The notes under the pieces were generated by a model, which was not told where the DNA came from, ran no database searches, and saw only the letters and a list, made by a program, of their open reading frames with translations. Source: Nitrospira sp. UBA2083 (GTDB lineage Bacteria > Nitrospirota > Nitrospiria > Nitrospirales > Nitrospiraceae). Taken from it: a stretch of 7,033 nt of DNA. The stretch covers positions 46,273-53,305 of the forward strand of contig DCZN01000109.1 of the NCBI GenBank assembly GCA_002331625.1, written 5' to 3'. Shown here in pieces: positions 1 through 4,751 of this stretch (positions within the stretch are counted from its first letter, which is position 1; the number at the start of each line of letters is the position of its first letter). The position numbers were made by a program, and so were the translations under genes.

Positions 1-127
1 GGCGCGCCAAGACGCGCCGATCCTCAGGCAAGGCCGCAGCGAGCAAAGTGGCGAGGCGTACGCTTCGGTACGTTGAGCCTCTGAGAGATGCGAGAACGAA
101 GCTGGAGGACTTTTTCAACATCCTCTT
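1..127. repeat. Hairpin-rich intergenic repeat, probably a dispersed Nitrospira element
   Basis: No plausible gene is visible here. GGCGCG at 1-6 pairs with CGCGCC at 13-18. A second, longer hairpin is built from GAGG at 53-56 with CCTC at 78-81 and CGTAC at 57-61 with GTACG at 68-72, around a GCTTCG loop. The element ends in a T-rich tail at 111-115. I remember very similar wording, including the tail ending in a TTTTTCA-type run, from many intergenic sites in Nitrospira genomes; that is memory, not a search. The start lies at or beyond the window edge. It may also serve as a terminator or RNA-processing element for whatever lies to the left. No second copy occurs in this window. Confidence 0.5.
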
Positions 128-139
128 AGGCGGCTGAGC

Positions 140-145
140 TATAAT
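140..145 (+). promoter_or_regulatory. -10 box (TATAAT) in front of the small membrane gene and ribE
   Basis: TATAAT at 140-145 is a perfect sigma-70 -10 hexamer. No good -35 lies at 16-18 bp; the nearest resemblance is TTCAAC at 114-119 in the tail of the repeat, with an over-long 20-bp spacer. Transcription would be expected to start near 151-153, at most a few bases before the ATG at 155, so the message would be nearly leaderless. The perfect hexamer supports the call; the weak -35 counts against it. Confidence 0.4.
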
Positions 146-154
146 CGGCGTGTG

Positions 155-271
155 ATGAAAGAGATGGCAACCGAGAATCTCGTCATTGGCGTTCTGGCCG
201 GTCTTGGCGTCCTGGTGCTGCTGGTACTGTTTGTCTATGTGGTGAAACAGATTATCTTGAGGAAAGACTGA
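155..271 (+). CDS. 38-residue single-pass membrane protein, coupled to ribE
   Basis: This small gene encodes 38 residues. A short polar start (MKEMATEN) is followed by one hydrophobic helix at about residues 9-30, rich in Leu, Val and Gly, and a positively charged tail (KQIILRKD). It therefore looks like a one-helix inner-membrane protein with the N-terminus outside or in the periplasm by the positive-inside rule. Its TGA stop at 269-271 shares one base with the ATG of ribE, so translation of the two is probably coupled, and the ribE ribosome binding site lies inside this gene. No convincing Shine-Dalgarno precedes ATG 155; an in-frame GTG at 152 and ATG at 164 are alternative starts. Function is unknown and I do not recognise a family. 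The reality of the gene rests on its clean membrane-helix composition and exact overlap with ribE. Confidence 0.6.
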   Translation: MKEMATENLVIGVLAGLGVLVLLVLFVYVVKQIILRKD

Positions 272-924
272 TGTTTACCGGCATTGTCGAAGAAATGGGC
301 GGGATTACGGTCCTGAAAAAATCGCTGACTGGAACGAAACTCACGATTCTGGCCTCGACCGTGATGGGCGATCTCAAAATCGGAGACAGTGTGAGTGTGA
401 ATGGGATCTGCCTGACGGTCGTGGCAAAAAGCGAGCGAGATTTCTCCGTCGAGGTCTCGCCCGAAACCCTTTCGGTTACGACGCTTGGCCATTTTGCGGT
501 TGGCATGCCGGTCAATCTTGAACGGGCCATGAAGCTCAACGAACGGATCGGCGGGCATCTGGTCGCGGGTCATGTGGACGGGGTCGGGAAGATCCGCAGT
601 CGACAACAAGATGCGAACGCGATTGTTCTGACGATCGAGGCCCCTCCCAATGTCTTGCGATATTGCGTGTCGAAAGGTTCAGTGACGGTGGATGGGATCA
701 GCTTAACGATCAATGACGTGACCGACCACGGGTTTTCTGTCGCCATCATTCCGCACACGGCCAAAGTGACGACGCTTGGGCTCAAGCAGGTCAATGATAC
801 CGTGAACCTCGAATCCGACCTCATCGGCAAATATGTCGAGCGCTTGCTTCAAGAACGAAGCCAACTGCCAAAGCCTGCCATCAGCATCGATACAGACTAC
901 CTGCAGAAACGCGGATTAATCTAA
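271..924 (+). CDS. ribE: Riboflavin synthase, alpha subunit
   Basis: Cytoplasmic enzyme that converts two molecules of 6,7-dimethyl-8-ribityllumazine into riboflavin and a pyrimidinedione, the last step of vitamin B2 synthesis. The 217 residues match the usual 200-220. The protein has the two tandem lumazine-binding barrels of the family: the first begins with the hallmark MFTGIVEE and carries SVNGICLTV around residue 42 and ETLSVTTLG at 65-73; the second carries GGHLVAGHVDG at 94-104, TVDGISLTIN at 139-148 and PHTAKVTTLG at 161-170. Cys47, His101 and Ser144 correspond to conserved active-site region residues in the E. coli enzyme. The start is set by GAGGAAAG at 259-266, seven bases before the ATG. 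It overlaps the upstream 38-residue gene by one base. The other riboflavin genes often found with it (ribD, ribBA, ribH) are not adjacent on the right, and no FMN riboswitch is seen upstream. Confidence 0.96.
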   Translation: MFTGIVEEMGGITVLKKSLTGTKLTILASTVMGDLKIGDSVSVNGICLTVVAKSERDFSVEVSPETLSVTTLGHFAVGMPVNLERAMKLNERIGGHLVAGHVDGVGKIRSRQQDANAIVLTIEAPPNVLRYCVSKGSVTVDGISLTINDVTDHGFSVAIIPHTAKVTTLGLKQVNDTVNLESDLIGKYVERLLQERSQLPKPAISIDTDYLQKRGLI

Positions 925-985
925 AGAAGTATGGGAGAAGGAAAATAAGGACAATAGCAGGCTTCTGACTGCGACCTTGATCTTA

Positions 986-1006
986 GAGGGTTCTCAGGCT
1001 ACCCTC
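986..1006 (+). other. Small hairpin after ribE
   Basis: GAGGGT at 986-991 pairs with ACCCTC at 1001-1006 around a nine-base loop. A second small palindrome, AGCAC-CT-GTGCT, follows at 1010-1021. No run of T follows either one, so I do not call a Rho-independent terminator; ribE transcription may continue into the next gene. The rest of 925-1048 shows no gene. Confidence 0.3.
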
Positions 1007-1048
1007 ATTAGCACCTGTGCTCCGTGCCTGCCAGTGAGCCGCAAGGCC

Positions 1049-1056
1049 GTTAGAGC
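1049..1056 (+). other. Integron-type core site (R'-like GTTAGAGC) at the left end of a putative cassette
   Basis: GTTAGAG at 1049-1055 fits the integron core site GTTRRRY except for its last base, and lies eight bases before the ATG of the nuclease-like gene, as usual for a cassette. Its eight bases are the exact reverse complement of GCTCTAAC at 1525-1532, which overlaps the stop of the same gene. In true cassettes the left-end TTRRRY and the R'' box of the right-end attC derive from one attC site and are complementary, so this pairing is the expected signature. The sequence to the left does not look like an attC (no RYYYAAC box), so insertion at a secondary GTT site is possible. No integrase gene is in the window. 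Confidence 0.45.
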
Positions 1057-1063
1057 CCGAGCA

Positions 1064-1531
1064 ATGGATACGCAGACTATAGAGATTCTTGGGCGCAATC
1101 GGCTGATTGAAGAACTGCTGATGGCCGAACTTGAAGTGGCCATTCCCCAAAGGGATCGAGGTATTGATCTCATCGCGTATGTGGAGCTTGCGTCCGTTAC
1201 TTCTACCTTCGCTGCAGTTCCGATTCAAATGAAAGCGTCGTCAATGCGAGCATTCTCTCTGGACTCGAAGTACGCGAGAATTTCAAATCTCATCCTTGCT
1301 TTTGTTTGGGGTGTTCGCGCGCCGGAGCACTCACAAACATTTGCGCTCACCTATTCCGAAGCTCTGGATATTGCGAAGGCAATGAAATGGACAGAGACAG
1401 CGTCGTGGAGGGAAGGAAAATATTCAACATCCTCTCCAACCCCAGAGCTTTGCTCATTGCTCGAACCATTTAAGATGTCGCCGGTCGCCTGGAGAAAGAA
1501 AGTGGCGAGTGTCTCCAACGTTACGCTCTAA
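1064..1531 (+). CDS. PD-(D/E)XK nuclease-like protein, probable cassette gene
   Basis: A 155-residue soluble protein, no signal peptide. After MDTQTIEILGRNRLIEELL, an N-terminal helix with Glu16/Glu17, it has RGIDL (Asp35) and then VPIQMKAS (Gln55-x-Lys57). This helix, D, (E/Q)xK order is that of the PD-(D/E)XK nuclease fold, and I recall similar small hypothetical proteins sharing the GIDLIAY and PIQMKA segments. Conserved-looking blocks continue with FALTYSEAL at 93-101 and a C-terminal LLEPFKMSP at 132-140. The ATG at 1064 is chosen over an upstream in-frame ATG at 977, because similarity starts with MDTQT and the core site at 1049 would otherwise lie inside the gene. The ribosome binding site is weak, as often in cassettes; transcription may come from ribE. 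Whether it cuts DNA, and whether it belongs to a defence or restriction function, cannot be told from the sequence. Confidence 0.75.
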   Translation: MDTQTIEILGRNRLIEELLMAELEVAIPQRDRGIDLIAYVELASVTSTFAAVPIQMKASSMRAFSLDSKYARISNLILAFVWGVRAPEHSQTFALTYSEALDIAKAMKWTETASWREGKYSTSSPTPELCSLLEPFKMSPVAWRKKVASVSNVTL

Positions 1532-1567
1532 CCAGGCGGTCGAGGCGGGCGCCGTGACTCCTGAGGG
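1525..1567 (+). other. Left arm of a truncated attC-like site
   Basis: CTCTAAC at 1526-1532 is an R''-type box (RYYYAAC with one mismatch) covering the TAA stop at 1529-1531. It is followed by a five-base spacer and GGTCGAGGC, placed where L'' lies in attC sites, then a GC-rich stretch with a GGCGCC palindrome. A complete attC would need a matching L' (near GCCTCACC) and a GTT-containing R' within about 60-140 bases. I searched 1532-1700 by eye and found neither, so the right half looks lost or strongly diverged. Confidence 0.4.
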
Positions 1568-1593
1568 GTCGAGTCTTGAATCATGCATGGCGC
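1568..1593 (+). repeat. Imperfect direct repeat, copy 1
   Basis: This 26-base stretch, containing GTCTTGAATC and TGCA, matches 4373-4398 at 20 of 26 positions in the same orientation. Copy 1 lies about 40 bases after the stop of the nuclease-like gene; copy 2 lies about 20 bases after the stop of the beta-helix gene. The pair brackets the sigma-54 promoter and both exported-protein genes. Either they are copies of a 3'-end element or internal parts of related attC-like sites. Confidence 0.5.
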
Positions 1594-1688
1594 AAAAAAT
1601 ATCTATGGCTATCTGCTCTTTCGGTTTTTTAGAGATCCGAGCGATCCCCAACACGTCCTTTCTTGATAGCTCCGATACCCAACTCTTA

Positions 1689-1703
1689 GTTCCAATTAGG
1701 AAC
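1689..1703. promoter_or_regulatory. Palindrome, candidate upstream activator site 1
   Basis: GTTCC at 1689-1693 and GGAAC at 1699-1703 form a perfect inverted repeat around AATTA. It lies about 160 bp upstream of the -24 element at 1863, in the range where sigma-54 enhancer-binding proteins bind. The role is inferred from position and symmetry only. Confidence 0.3.
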
Positions 1704-1776
1704 AAACGGAAGAAAACTTCCCACACCCTCGCCTGCTACATGCTGCACTGCCCGCGGTTGCTTGTCACGGTACTTA

Positions 1777-1790
1777 AAGGGTGAACCCTT
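1777..1790. promoter_or_regulatory. Palindrome, candidate upstream activator site 2
   Basis: AAGGGT at 1777-1782 and ACCCTT at 1785-1790 are perfect inverted halves separated by GA, ending about 72 bp upstream of the -24 element. Such a symmetric site could bind a dimeric activator, or could form an RNA hairpin if transcribed from further left. It differs in sequence from the palindrome at 1689-1703, so the two are not obvious copies of one operator. Confidence 0.3.
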
Positions 1791-1823
1791 CATCCTGAGT
1801 AGCTTCATCGTCCAACCAAAAAA

Positions 1824-1836
1824 TAACCTATTGAGT
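1824..1836 (-). promoter_or_regulatory. Possible IHF site between activator sites and promoter
   Basis: Read on the minus strand, ACTCAATAGGTTA matches the IHF consensus WATCAANNNNTTR with one mismatch and is followed by a run of T, as in many strong IHF sites. It lies between the candidate activator palindromes and the sigma-54 promoter, the usual place for a bend that brings activator to polymerase. The consensus is loose and such matches occur by chance. Confidence 0.3.
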
Positions 1837-1862
1837 TTCTGAACATTTAAGTTTTTAGCCAG

Positions 1863-1878
1863 TGGCACTACATTTGCT
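1863..1878 (+). promoter_or_regulatory. Sigma-54 (RpoN) -24/-12 promoter
   Basis: TGGCAC at 1863-1868, five bases, then TTGCT at 1874-1878 is an exact match to the sigma-54 consensus TGGCACN5TTGCW, with GG and GC elements at correct spacing. Transcription would start at about 1889, giving a leader of about 70 bases before the lipoprotein ATG at 1959. It points into the lipoprotein and beta-helix genes and lies in non-coding DNA. RpoN promoters need an AAA+ activator; none is encoded in this window. The whole 1594-1958 stretch holds no convincing gene and is best read as this operon's control region. Confidence 0.78.
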
Positions 1879-1944
1879 CCACCTTGACCGAGCCCACTCA
1901 GCTCATTGCAGTCACCTTGGTCCCACAGTCTTTCACCGACGTTT

Positions 1945-1950
1945 AAGGAG
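1945..1950 (+). promoter_or_regulatory. Ribosome binding site that sets the lipoprotein start
   Basis: AAGGAG at 1945-1950 lies eight bases before ATG 1959. An in-frame GTG at 1950 would overlap this site, so ATG 1959 is the better start. Confidence 0.75.
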
Positions 1951-1958
1951 TGTTGAGT

Positions 1959-2534
1959 ATGCTGAGAGATGTAATCTCGATCGGCTCTATCTGCCGAAGC
2001 TGCACAATTGCCTTGGTCCACCTTGTAGTTCTCATGGTGATCGTTCTTCCCCTAGCCGGATGTAGTGACAGTGGCCAAGGTGGACCGATCATGTCTTCAC
2101 TCTCTACCCCATCGATTCCCGATTCCCCTACAGCGGGACCTGAAGACCAAGAAGCTCCAGCCGAACCGATCGCAGGTGAGACCGACGCTTCAAACCCAGC
2201 GACCAGTTTACCGGACCCTAACGAAGAAGATCAGAAAATCTTGCTCACCTCGACGCCAACTGGGGTGGCCGCACGGTTGACCTGGGAGGCATCTACTGAT
2301 TCCAAAGTGGTCGGTTATACGGTGTATTACGGGAAAGAATCGTCCGGCGAGCAAGGCTCATGTGCCTACCCGGACAGTCAAGCGGTTGAGGCTCCACCGG
2401 CGACGATCACCGGGCTTGATCCCAACACACCCTATTTCTTTGCTATCAGCGTGTACGGCGGCGAAGTAGAAAGCGCTGAAGAAAGCCTCTGTTCGAATGA
2501 AGTGCTCGTGGTGACCCCGCCTGCTCAAAGCTGA
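1959..2534 (+). CDS. Fibronectin type III domain lipoprotein
   Basis: A 191-residue exported lipoprotein. Residues 16-34 form a hydrophobic signal segment ending in the lipobox LAGC, with Cys35 as the lipidated residue. Ser at +2 would direct an E. coli lipoprotein to the outer membrane. Residues 36-95 are a Pro/Ser/Glu-rich flexible tether. Residues 98-187 form one fibronectin type III domain: RLTWEASTD around 106, VVGYTVYYG at 117-125, the typical TGLDPNTPYFFAISVY at 151-166, and a closing strand EVLVVTP. Cys135 and Cys178 could form a disulphide. The N-terminal stretch before the hydrophobic core is long and has two further cysteines (12, 15). It is the first gene behind the sigma-54 promoter and is followed by the beta-helix gene with a short gap, so the pair probably forms an operon. 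Fn3 domains bind proteins or glycans; the ligand is unknown. A role in surface attachment or matrix is inference. Confidence 0.85.
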   Translation: MLRDVISIGSICRSCTIALVHLVVLMVIVLPLAGCSDSGQGGPIMSSLSTPSIPDSPTAGPEDQEAPAEPIAGETDASNPATSLPDPNEEDQKILLTSTPTGVAARLTWEASTDSKVVGYTVYYGKESSGEQGSCAYPDSQAVEAPPATITGLDPNTPYFFAISVYGGEVESAEESLCSNEVLVVTPPAQS

Positions 2535-2588
2535 TGTATGGCGTTATGGCGAATATGGAATGGACGGTCTTTTTTCAAAGGGGACGAA

Positions 2589-4355
2589 ATGACGGCGATA
2601 CGCACAGTGCTAACCCTATTCGTGATGACCGTAATAATTGGGGGGGAACATACGGCCCATGCCGTCACGCTGCCTCAGTTACCCCAAAAACAAGTGAACG
2701 TGGCTATGCCGACTGTGAATGGTTCCACATTGACCGCCACTTGTGCCACGCTCCAGGCCAGGCTCAATACTGCCGCCACGCTTAACGTCAATCTCACTCA
2801 CCAGATCATTCTTGCCGCAGGGGCAACCTGTACCGGTCCCTACATGCTCCCAGCACATACTGGTGGAACTGGCTGGATTCTGATTAAGGGTTCGAACTAC
2901 GCGAAGCTTCCTCTCCCCGGTACACGAGTCAAGCTCACGGATACGTCCCTCATGCCTCACATCAAATACGGGGAGCGTGAAGAGGGGTCATATACCCATG
3001 TCGGGGCCTTCTCTGCACGAACAGGGGCCCAGCGCTACCGCATTATGGGGATCGACATGGTACAAGATTCGACACGGAACCCAAACTTGGCACTCGTGGT
3101 CACGGGGTATGGCCACCCAAATGCGCTCAACACCGGCTATATCATCCTCGATCGCGTTGTGATTCGTGATACCAACGCAACTCACCAAACGCTACGTGGT
3201 GTGTATGGGGATGCTCAGCGTGGGCATACGGCACTCATCGATAGTTACGTGGCTGGAATTAAAGATGTTGGCCTGAATAATGACACGCAGGCGTGGCTCT
3301 CTATCAGCAATCCAGGCCCAATCCTCGTTCAGAATAATTTTCTGGAAGCCTCTGGGGAAAACCTGATGTTGGGTGGGGGAGATCCCGTGAGTGCCACGGT
3401 CCTCCCGAAAGATGTGACGATTAGGCGGAATACCTTTTCGAAAAACTCAGCCTGGTGGGGCGATCGTGGCTATCTGACGAAGACGCTCTTAGAACTGAAG
3501 CTCGGTGTTCGAGTCCTCATCGAAGGGAACGACTTTATCAATATGCCGTGGAATGGTGGGGGTTATGCCGTGCTTCTGACTGCACGCAATCAAGATGGAT
3601 CGGCGCCCTTCTCCGAGGTATCGGACCTGACCATTCGACATAACCTGTTCAGAAATATTACCAACGGGATCTTTGGGTTCGGAGCCGATGATGCAGGTCC
3701 TCGCAATCTCAGCAAACGAAGTAAGCGCTGGCATATCCACAACAACCTGTTCTATGGACTTGGTGGATCGCTGTGTGGTGGAGGGGCTGCTTGCGGAACG
3801 TGGATCATTATTGAGGAGGGAGGCACCTCCTGCATTGATCCTGGGCCCGGGTCGAACTGTGAAGTGAGTGATCTGAGAATCGCCCACAATACGGTTGATG
3901 ACATCAACGAGTACACATTTCAGGCTGTGAGGACAAACCAGAGAGGGCTCGATTTTCGTGATAATTTGATCAATGTCAATGGGGGGCGCGGGATATTCAA
4001 TGGAGGGCTCTGGGGGACAAAGTTTTTGAACGCGCACTATGGCAGCACCTGGATATTCACCAACAATCAACTCGCGGCCATAGGGGGTGGAGAGGAGACC
4101 GTCCTCTATCCGCAAGGGACGAATCGTTATCCGGCCAGTGCGACGAGCTTCCTCTGGGCGAACCGTGCGGGACGAGTCTATACCCTGCAAGCTGGGAGTC
4201 CTGCGAAGAGTGCCGCATCCGATGGCACCGATCAAGGCGTGAATTTCAGCCTGTACAATACGGCTCGGGCCAGCAGAAGCGTGAGCACAAGCACGCTCAG
4301 TGATCCGGCGGTTTCCATTCCACCCCAACAGTTACGGATAGCTATGCCTAACTAG
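2589..4355 (+). CDS. Secreted right-handed parallel beta-helix protein
   Basis: A 588-residue exported protein. Residues 1-25 are a clear signal peptide (MTAIRTVLTLFVM, cleavage likely after AHA). The start ATG 2589 is preferred over the in-frame ATG at 2538, because AAAGGGGA precedes it and the signal peptide then begins at once; ATG 2538 would add 17 residues. From about residue 45 to 500 the chain shows repeated short strands with Asn-rich turns typical of pectate-lyase-like beta-helices: ILDRVVIRDT at 186, ILVQNNFLEASGEN at 245, VTIRRNTFSKN at 276, VLIEGNDFIN at 309, LTIRHNLFRNIT at 347, WHIHNNLFYG at 381, LRIAHNTVDD at 429. LQAGSPAKSAASDG at 533-546 resembles the usual closing motif of such proteins. 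Six cysteines (52, 81, 396, 402, 415, 424) may form disulphides. I recall the GENLMLGGGDP and LLTARNQDG segments from related uncharacterised proteins of soil bacteria, some with their own Fn3 domains. I do not identify lyase catalytic residues; carbohydrate binding or cleavage is possible but unproven. Confidence 0.83.
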   Translation: MTAIRTVLTLFVMTVIIGGEHTAHAVTLPQLPQKQVNVAMPTVNGSTLTATCATLQARLNTAATLNVNLTHQIILAAGATCTGPYMLPAHTGGTGWILIKGSNYAKLPLPGTRVKLTDTSLMPHIKYGEREEGSYTHVGAFSARTGAQRYRIMGIDMVQDSTRNPNLALVVTGYGHPNALNTGYIILDRVVIRDTNATHQTLRGVYGDAQRGHTALIDSYVAGIKDVGLNNDTQAWLSISNPGPILVQNNFLEASGENLMLGGGDPVSATVLPKDVTIRRNTFSKNSAWWGDRGYLTKTLLELKLGVRVLIEGNDFINMPWNGGGYAVLLTARNQDGSAPFSEVSDLTIRHNLFRNITNGIFGFGADDAGPRNLSKRSKRWHIHNNLFYGLGGSLCGGGAACGTWIIIEEGGTSCIDPGPGSNCEVSDLRIAHNTVDDINEYTFQAVRTNQRGLDFRDNLINVNGGRGIFNGGLWGTKFLNAHYGSTWIFTNNQLAAIGGGEETVLYPQGTNRYPASATSFLWANRAGRVYTLQAGSPAKSAASDGTDQGVNFSLYNTARASRSVSTSTLSDPAVSIPPQQLRIAMPN

Positions 4356-4372
4356 AGGGAGTAAGTGGTGAG

Positions 4373-4398
4373 ATCGGGTCTTGAATCGTGCAGGGTGC
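4373..4398 (+). repeat. Imperfect direct repeat, copy 2
   Basis: Matches 1568-1593 at 20 of 26 positions, with GTCTTGAATC identical. It sits inside the 4344-4458 inverted-repeat unit, just after the beta-helix gene. Confidence 0.5.
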
Positions 4399-4414
4399 TA
4401 GTGTGCTGAGTCGA

Positions 4415-4440
4415 TTGTGCCACTTGAGGCTCCGGCACAA
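4415..4440. terminator. Hairpin between convergent genes, weak terminator candidate
   Basis: TTGTGCC at 4415-4421 pairs perfectly with GGCACAA at 4434-4440 around a 12-base loop that itself holds GAG/CTC. It lies between the 3' ends of the beta-helix gene (plus) and the small membrane gene (minus), where a two-way terminator is expected. No T run follows on either strand, so it is at best a Rho-assisted or RNA-stabilising stem. The rest of 4459-4505 shows nothing recognisable. Confidence 0.3.
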
Positions 4441-4505
4441 GCAGTGTTAGTTAGGCATTCGTTCGATCTACGCCGCCGTACTTTTGAGCAGATTCTTCCG
4501 CTATT

Positions 4506-4727
4506 CTATGGCTCGTTTCGAGCAGATGAACGGTAAGCAAGGTGTAGCGCCAGCCCGAGGATGACGGACACGAACAACCCCACGCCAAGCTGAAAATCAA
4601 GGCTCAGCGGCCCAACATAAATTCTATACAGTTGCAAAAGAACGAGGGGGATAGCGACGGCCAAGACCAGCGCCACCATATGCCGTCTTTGATAGATAGG
4701 CTCGCCTGGTTTCCTCGTCCATTTCAT
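4506..4727 (-). CDS. Small two-helix membrane protein
   Basis: A 73-residue protein with a basic, polar N-terminus (MKWTRKPGEPIYQRRH), a first hydrophobic helix at about 17-37 (MVALVLAVAIPLVLLQLY), a short loop PLSLDFQ, a second helix at about 47-65 (LGVGLFVSVILGLALHLAY) and a charged tail. Both ends are basic, so they probably face the cytoplasm with the loop in the periplasm. It starts 24 bases after the stop of the TIG-domain gene and is probably the last gene of the acs transcript. No strong ribosome binding site is visible. Its place after acs recalls the DUF485 protein YjcH of acetate operons, but it is shorter and I see no sequence likeness, so I leave the function unknown. Confidence 0.65.
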   Translation of the reverse strand: MKWTRKPGEPIYQRRHMVALVLAVAIPLVLLQLYRIYVGPLSLDFQLGVGLFVSVILGLALHLAYRSSARNEP

Positions 4728-4751
4728 GGTGAACCGCAGTGGGGAATGTTG

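Larger units (their letters stand above)
4344..4458. repeat. 11-bp inverted repeat enclosing a 93-base segment, partly attC-like
   Basis: ATGCCTAACTA at 4344-4354 and TAGTTAGGCAT at 4448-4458 are perfect inverted repeats. The left copy overlaps the stop region of the beta-helix gene and contains GCCTAAC, a perfect RYYYAAC box; the right copy contains GTTAGGC, a perfect GTTRRRY box. The spacing would fit a long attC site. Against this, I do not see paired L''/L' arms next to the boxes, and no GTTAGGC marks the left end of a matching cassette. It may instead be a 3'-end stem between convergent genes. Confidence 0.5.

Noticed and set aside
1..154. FMN riboswitch upstream of ribE
   Set aside because: No conserved RFN-element pieces seen; the space is filled by the hairpin repeat.
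485..500. Second sigma-54-like match (TGGCC with TTGC) inside ribE
   Set aside because: Spacing between GG and GC is too short and it lies in coding sequence.
977..1063. Upstream ATG 977 for the nuclease-like gene
   Set aside because: The added 29 residues do not look like the family and the cassette core site would fall inside the gene.
1509..1784. Plus-strand frame of 91 codons after the nuclease-like gene
   Set aside because: Starts inside that gene, no ribosome binding site, no recognisable domain, and covers the candidate attC arm and palindromes.
1686..2021. Minus-strand frame of 111 codons
   Set aside because: Overlaps the sigma-54 promoter and the start of the lipoprotein gene; low-complexity composition without family likeness.
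3489..4328. Long open frame on the minus strand, 279 codons
   Set aside because: It lies wholly inside the beta-helix gene on the opposite strand; the plus-strand protein has a signal peptide and clear repeat pattern, the minus one has no family features.
4506..4727. Assignment of the small membrane gene as yjcH (DUF485)
   Set aside because: Only position and two helices agree; it is shorter and no sequence likeness is seen, and actP is absent.
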